Source: Cordia subcordata (Eukaryota > Streptophyta > Magnoliopsida > Boraginales > Cordiaceae). From it: DNA of 64,000 nt. Position numbers and translations under genes: made by a program. Of this stretch, positions 59,222 to 64,000 are shown piece by piece. Position 1 is the first letter of the stretch, and every line of letters starts with the position of its first letter. The stretch lies in assembly GCA_028554755.1 (NCBI GenBank), contig JAPTOF010000001.1, forward strand, positions 1,128,501 through 1,192,500, read 5' to 3'. The notes under the pieces were generated by a model. That model had not been told where the DNA came from. It worked only from the letters and a program-made list of their open reading frames with translations, and did not search any database.

Positions 59222-59236
59222 TGGTATTAGAGTAGG
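59222..59236 (+). promoter_or_regulatory. Primer binding site of copia element 2
   Basis: TGGTATTAGAGTAGG immediately follows the LTR. It resembles the tRNA-Met-type site TGGTATCAGAGC with one C-to-T change and a diverged end. Confidence 0.75.
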
Positions 59237-59278
59237 TTGCAAAACCACCACCCTTTTTTTGATATCCATTCTTTTGAT

Positions 59279-62200
59279 ATGGCCTTGAGTGATCAAAACA
59301 GTGAGAGTGAGGGAGAACTGATGGCAAACATGGGCATAGGACAAAGTCGTACCTCAGATTCTGTCCCTTTGAACAAGTCTGTTGAAAATTTTCCTTACTA
59401 CTTACACCCATCAGACCAACAAGGCTTGATTTCTGTTGCTCAGCCTCTCAGTGGAAATGGAAGAAACTATTTCACGTGGAGAAATAGTTTTATGAATGTG
59501 CTTCAATCCAAAAACAAAGCAGGTTTTGTCAATGGAACAATTGAAAAACCATATGCTACTTCACTAGATTATCAGCCAATTGATCCAATGCAACGCAATT
59601 GTTCTCTCATGGTTGACAAATACGCTTGCTAAGGAATTTCAAGGCTGTGCTGCCCACGTTGAAACAATGAGAGAAGTATGGGAAAATATAGAACAAAGAT
59701 TCACTCAAGGTATTGCACCAAGAGTTTATGAGTTAAGGCGTGTTATAACACTTTTGCAGCAGGAGAAATCATCAATTTCATTCTATTATGGGAAGTTGAA
59801 AACACTTTGGGGTGAACTGCAAAGCCTCACTCTAGTACCTTGGTGCAATTTTTGGTGCAAGTGCGGAGCGACGAAGAGAATGCAGTCAATGTGCAAAGAA
59901 GAAAAGGAATTCGATTTTTTGATGGGCCTTGATGAACTTACTCAACTGCCAGGTCACAAATATTAAGCATAGATTCTTTGCCAAGCCTTGGAAGAGCCTA
60001 TGTTATTGTAGCACAACAAGAAAAATAGCGCTTACTTGCAGCAACTCGAACGCCCCACCATTGAAGGAACTTCTTTGCTGGCTAAGAAAAATGAATTGAC
60101 CTGGAAAAAGAATAATATTGGAAATCATGGTCAATTTCCACCTTGCATTCACTGTGGAAAAACAAACCATAGCCAAGAGTATTGTGACAAAGTGGTTGGT
60201 TAGCCATCAGATTGGCGCAAACCAGGGAAAAAATGGAAAACAAACTAGAACCGATCAATCACGTGCTCGTGAAAATCAATGAGATAATAGTGATGTGATG
60301 AAAACATTCTCTAGTGTTGCTTTCGCTGCCACCATAGATGGAAATGGTTCACCAATCCCAAATTTGATTTTTGCACAACATCAGCAGCTTCTAGCCGTTC
60401 TAGAAAGTCATAGGGTTTCAACAGGTAACTCATATGTGAATTTGGTAGCCTCTAATTTTTCAAGTAAGAAAAACAACAAATGGGTTGTTGATAAAGGGGT
60501 TACAAATTACCTAACCTGTAAAATCGATTCATTATCTAAAGTTATTTTTCAACCCAATATCCCATTAGTACAAATTCCCAACGGTGTAATAGTAAAAGTT
60601 CGTGCCTTGGGTCAGGCTAATCTCAGAGACAAACTGAACCTTGCGCGAGTTCTTGGGGTTCCCAATTTCTGTTTCAATTTATTATCTATTAGTAAATTGA
60701 CAAATGATTTAAACTACACGGTGACCTTTATGCCCAATTTCTTTGTGATTTAGGAATCAGCCTTGAGAAAGCCGATTGGAACGGGTAGAGAGCGACATGG
60801 ACTTTAGTACTTGGAGACAATGAGAGGGAAGAAAGCCTTGGTTGTTGATAGTTCAAATACTGCAAGTCTATAGCATCATCGACTGAGGCATTTACCAGAA
60901 AACTGCATTCATTTGGTTCCAAAGTTTTCTGTTTCTTTTGATTGCAAGAAGAATTTGTTTTGCAATACTTGCTGTAGAGCAAAACAAACTCGATTAACTT
61001 TTCCCATTAGTATGAATAAAACAATGTATGCTTTTGATTTAATTCATTGTGATATTTGGGGGCCCATATAAAATAAAGTCTTTTCTAGATCTCGTTATTT
61101 TTTTGACTATGGTAGATGACTTCAGTCAAGCAACATGGGTATTTCTCATGAAGTACGAATCGGAAACCAAGACTTATTTACTACAAATTTTCAATTAGGT
61201 TTATACACAATTTAATTTGGGAGTTAAAATTCTACGGACTGATAATGGTGTGGAATTCACTCATGAAGAATTAAAGAAACATTATTTTGATTATGGGATG
61301 GAGCACCAAACTAACTGTGTATATACACCTCAGCAAAATGGAGTCGTCGAACACAAACATATGCATCTTTTGGAGGTTGCTCGTGCATTGCGATTTCAAG
61401 TACGTCTTCCGATTTCATTTTGGGGTGAGTGTGTTATCATCTCTACATATTTAATTAATCGCATGCCACTTTCTGTTTTACAAAATAAAACCCCATGTGA
61501 AGTCCTACTTGGAAAGAGTCCCACTTACGTCCATTTGAAAAGTTTTAGATGTCTTTGTTATGGACATGTAAACAATAAATCAGTAGACAAGTTTGCACCA
61601 CGTGCTAAACTAGGTGTTTTTATTGGATATCCAAGTGGGCAAAAGGGATACAAAATCTATGATCTTGAAGATAAAAGAATTTATGTCTCTCGGGATGTCC
61701 AATTGTCAGAAGAAATGTTTCTATTTGCCCATTTTAATCAAGTAGATAGATCCAACAATCCACTTCACCATGCAAGACCTATAATGAGTGAACTTGAAAC
61801 TAATGGGCCTCTTCCATCTTATGAAGATAGGCCAACAGCGATCAAATCTACATCATCAACCATTCTATTTGAACTTGAGATGGCTGTCTCTAATTCCTCT
61901 AAGTCTTTTCTCCCACCTGAGGTTGAAACTGAATCTGTTGATGAAGAATTATGGGAAACACAAACTCCAACACATGTTGGAGCTAAAAATGCTATCATCT
62001 TTCCTCTTCAAGGCAAACATCAACGATAGGTTTTACGTCACCTATCTGGTTATGAGTGTGCTTCACTCTCTTACTCCCACAAACACTATGTTGCTCTCAT
62101 CTCCTCCTTTGGCTAACTCGATGGTACATCCTCTCTCACAATTTCTCTCTTACTCTAAATGCTCCATCATTCATAATGCATTTTTAGCGGCCATCTTATC

Positions 62201-63748
62201 CACCAATGAGTCGAGATCACTTTCTCAGGTTGTAAAATTTCAACGTTGGAGGGAGGCCATGACAAAGGAAATCTATACTTTGGAAGCACATTATACTTGG
62301 ACTTTGGAGCCATTACCCCTTGGAAAGCGAGCCATTGATTCCATATGGGTTTACAAAGTCACGTATAAGCTAGATGAAAGTATTAAGTGCTACAAAGCTC
62401 GTCTCATTGCTAAGAGTTATGCCTAAATTAAAGGTGTTGATTTTAATGAGACATTTGCTTCGATTGCCAAATTAGTCACTGTTAGATGCTTGTTGGCACT
62501 TGTTTCCCTTAAGCAGTGGGAACTATATTAATTAGATGTAAATAACGCCTTCTTACATGAGAATTTAGAAGAAGAAGTATACATGAAGATTCCACAAGGC
62601 TTTGCTAAACAAGGGAGCATCGAGTTTGCCGATTACGACAATCTCTTTATGCTCTTCGTCGAGCATCTTGCAATTGGTACCACAAATTCACCACTTCTCT
62701 TCTTGACATTGGTTTTCGGCAATCAGATGCAGACCATTCTTTATTCACTTTCTCTCATAATGATGGATCATTTATTGCTGCACTCATATATGTGGATGAT
62801 GTCATCATTGTGGGAATGGATTCTACTCGTATCTTTAAGCTGAAGAGTTATCTAGATGCAAAAATTTCACGTCAAAGACCTTGGCAAGCTTAAATACTTC
62901 CTTGGTATTAAAGTGGCTCACTCTCCTGAAGAAATTACTTTAAGCTAGTGCAAGTATATTCCTGATATTTTGGTGGAAAGCGATCTTACTGGTTGTAAAC
63001 CCACGAATTCATCTATGGAACAACAACATAAGCTTTTACTTGACTATGGTGTGAACTATGTGTTGATCTTAGACAATATCACCGTTTGGTTGAACACTTG
63101 TTGTACCTCACTATTACTTGTCCAGACATTTGTCATGCGGTGTATATTCTAAGTCAGTTTATATATGTTCCGTGGCAACCTTGCCTTTATGTTGCCCATA
63201 GGGTATTGCGTTACCTAAAAGGAACTCCAGGACGAGGAATCTTGCTTTCATCGAGTGGCTCCTTGTCATTACAAGCTTATTGCAATGCAGATTGGATAGG
63301 ATGTCCAATGACGCGAAGATCAATCACTGCTTACATTATCTTTCTTGGATCTTCTCCGATCTCATAGCGAACTAAGAAGCAAACGCCTGTTTCTCGTTCT
63401 TCCACTGAAGCAAAATATCATGCTATGGCCACTACCACTAGTGAAATCATATGGCTGCTCACACTTTTGCAAGATTTTGGAGTAAAACACACTGGACCAG
63501 TTTCTTTGTTTTGTGACAACCAAGCTGCTATCCCCATCACAGCGAATCCAATTTTTCATGAGCGTACAAAGCACACAGAAATAGATTGTTATTTCATTCG
63601 GTAACATATTCAGTCACAAACCATTGTGACTTGGTTTATTTCTTTGCTACATCAGTTGACTGATATATTTACTAAAGCACTTGAGCATGATCAGTTTCAC
63701 GACTTACTAGTCAAGTTGGGCATTTCGAATCTCCATGCTCCAACTTGA
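59279..63748 (+). pseudogene. gag-pol remnant of copia element 2
   Basis: Gag starts at ATG 59279. An intact CCHC knuckle (CIHCGKTNHSQEYC) is at 60144-60185. The protease motif is altered (VVDKGVTNY, with K in place of the usual S/T) near 60484. Pre-integrase lies near 60870-61060. Integrase spans about 61217-61640 (LRTDNGVEFT, YTPQQNGVVE, FWGECVI). RT is about 62250-62850 (WREAMTKEIYTLE, ALIYVDDVIIVG), and RNase H about 63280-63600 ([16 protein letters not shown]). Breaks include stops or frameshifts near 59629, 59964, 60202, 60751, 61069, 62027, 62424, 62528, 62946, 63365 and 63602. It cannot make its proteins. Confidence 0.9.
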
Positions 63749-63755
63749 GGAAGAG

Positions 63756-64000
63756 TATTAGCGGATAAAGCCAAGGAAAGTTAACCAAGCAAATATGAGA
63801 ATAATCAATTACAAGACATAGGCACAATATTTGGTAGATTCTTCTCTGTCTTTCATTGGGTTTCCTATGTTGATTTATTTATTTCCATTTTTGTTGTATT
63901 TGTATATTTTCAATAGCAAGATTATAGGAACTAGAGTTGTAGATATTGCTATACGAACAATCAATACAATTAAAAAACCCTCTGGAATTTTACTCCTTTC
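63756..64000 (+). repeat. 3' LTR of copia element 2 (to window edge)
   Basis: Begins TATTAGCGGATAAAGCC after the purine-rich CTTGAGGAAGAG, the likely polypurine tract. 245 bp are visible against 247 in the left LTR, so it ends at or just past the window edge. Confidence 0.88.

Larger units (their letters stand above)
58975..64000 (+). mobile_element. Second Ty1/copia retrotransposon, decayed, reaching the window edge
   Basis: Left LTR 58975-59221, right LTR from 63756 to at least 64000, internal region in copia gene order on the plus strand. Gag opens with PYYLHPSDQQGLISVAQPLS, typical of the RE1/Retrofit type and unlike element 1, so this is a different lineage. The LTRs differ at roughly a tenth of positions by eye. 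The target duplication cannot be tested because the right flank is outside the window. Many stops make it non-autonomous. Confidence 0.93.

Noticed and set aside
1..64000. CRISPR array, bacterial operons or phage genes
   Set aside because: Spliced plant genes throughout; the tandem repeats have no regular spacer structure.

Overview
The window is nuclear DNA of a flowering plant, almost certainly a eudicot. It is strongly AT-rich. Genes carry short exons separated by AT-rich GT-AG introns, and the space between them is filled with microsatellites, MITEs, tRNA-derived SINEs, plastid-derived DNA and Ty1/copia retrotransposons. The species cannot be named from the sequence alone.

Six protein-coding genes can be built exon by exon. 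(1) Minus strand, cut by the left edge: the SPX-domain part of a vacuolar phosphate transporter (SPX-MFS, PHT5/VPT type), coding 272-1755. (2) Plus strand 14212-17028: PEPKR1, a CDPK-like Ser/Thr kinase without EF-hands. (3) Minus 20401-26980: a NUP50-type nucleoporin with a C-terminal RanBP1 domain. (4) Minus 28602-31734: an ER/Golgi UDP-galactose/UDP-glucose transporter of the UTR2/UTR4 type. (5) Minus 37658-42885: a DUF4378 (TRM-like) protein. Its 3.6 kb first intron holds about 550 bp of chloroplast 23S rRNA DNA. (6) Minus 45313-46065: an intronless DREB1/CBF-type AP2/ERF factor.

The genes do not form a pathway. Their neighbourhood does match recalled Arabidopsis loci: the SPX-MFS, PEPKR1, NUP50, UTR, TRM and DDF/DREB1 genes lie beside one another in fragments on chromosomes 1 and 4. 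This window may therefore preserve an ancestral block that Arabidopsis has split among duplicated segments.

Layout: 1-3430 SPX-MFS gene and 5' UTR; 3430-13300 intergenic DNA with MITEs, a possible mitochondrial insertion and two poly(T)-headed SINE-like copies; 13300-17200 PEPKR1; 17200-20400 intergenic, with a MITE and unexplained exon-like pieces; 20400-27000 NUP50, with two SINEs in introns; 27000-28600 intergenic with two hairpin MITEs; 28600-31900 UTR; 31900-37650 AT-rich DNA with MITEs and tandem duplications; 37650-43400 TRM-like gene; 43400-46600 DREB1 gene and G-box-rich promoter; 46600-52390 intergenic with a 189-bp tandem duplication, a 720-bp foldback element and a possible solo LTR; 52394-57669 a complete but heavily mutated copia element with target-site duplication; 58975-64000 a second degenerate copia element of another lineage, its right LTR ending at or just beyond the window edge.

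I found no CRISPR array, no convincing functional RNA gene and no clearly new biological system. The most interesting points are the conserved gene block, the plastid rRNA insertion in an intron that may use a GC-AG splice pair, a 17-bp-TSD SINE, and several hairpin-forming MITE families present in multiple copies.
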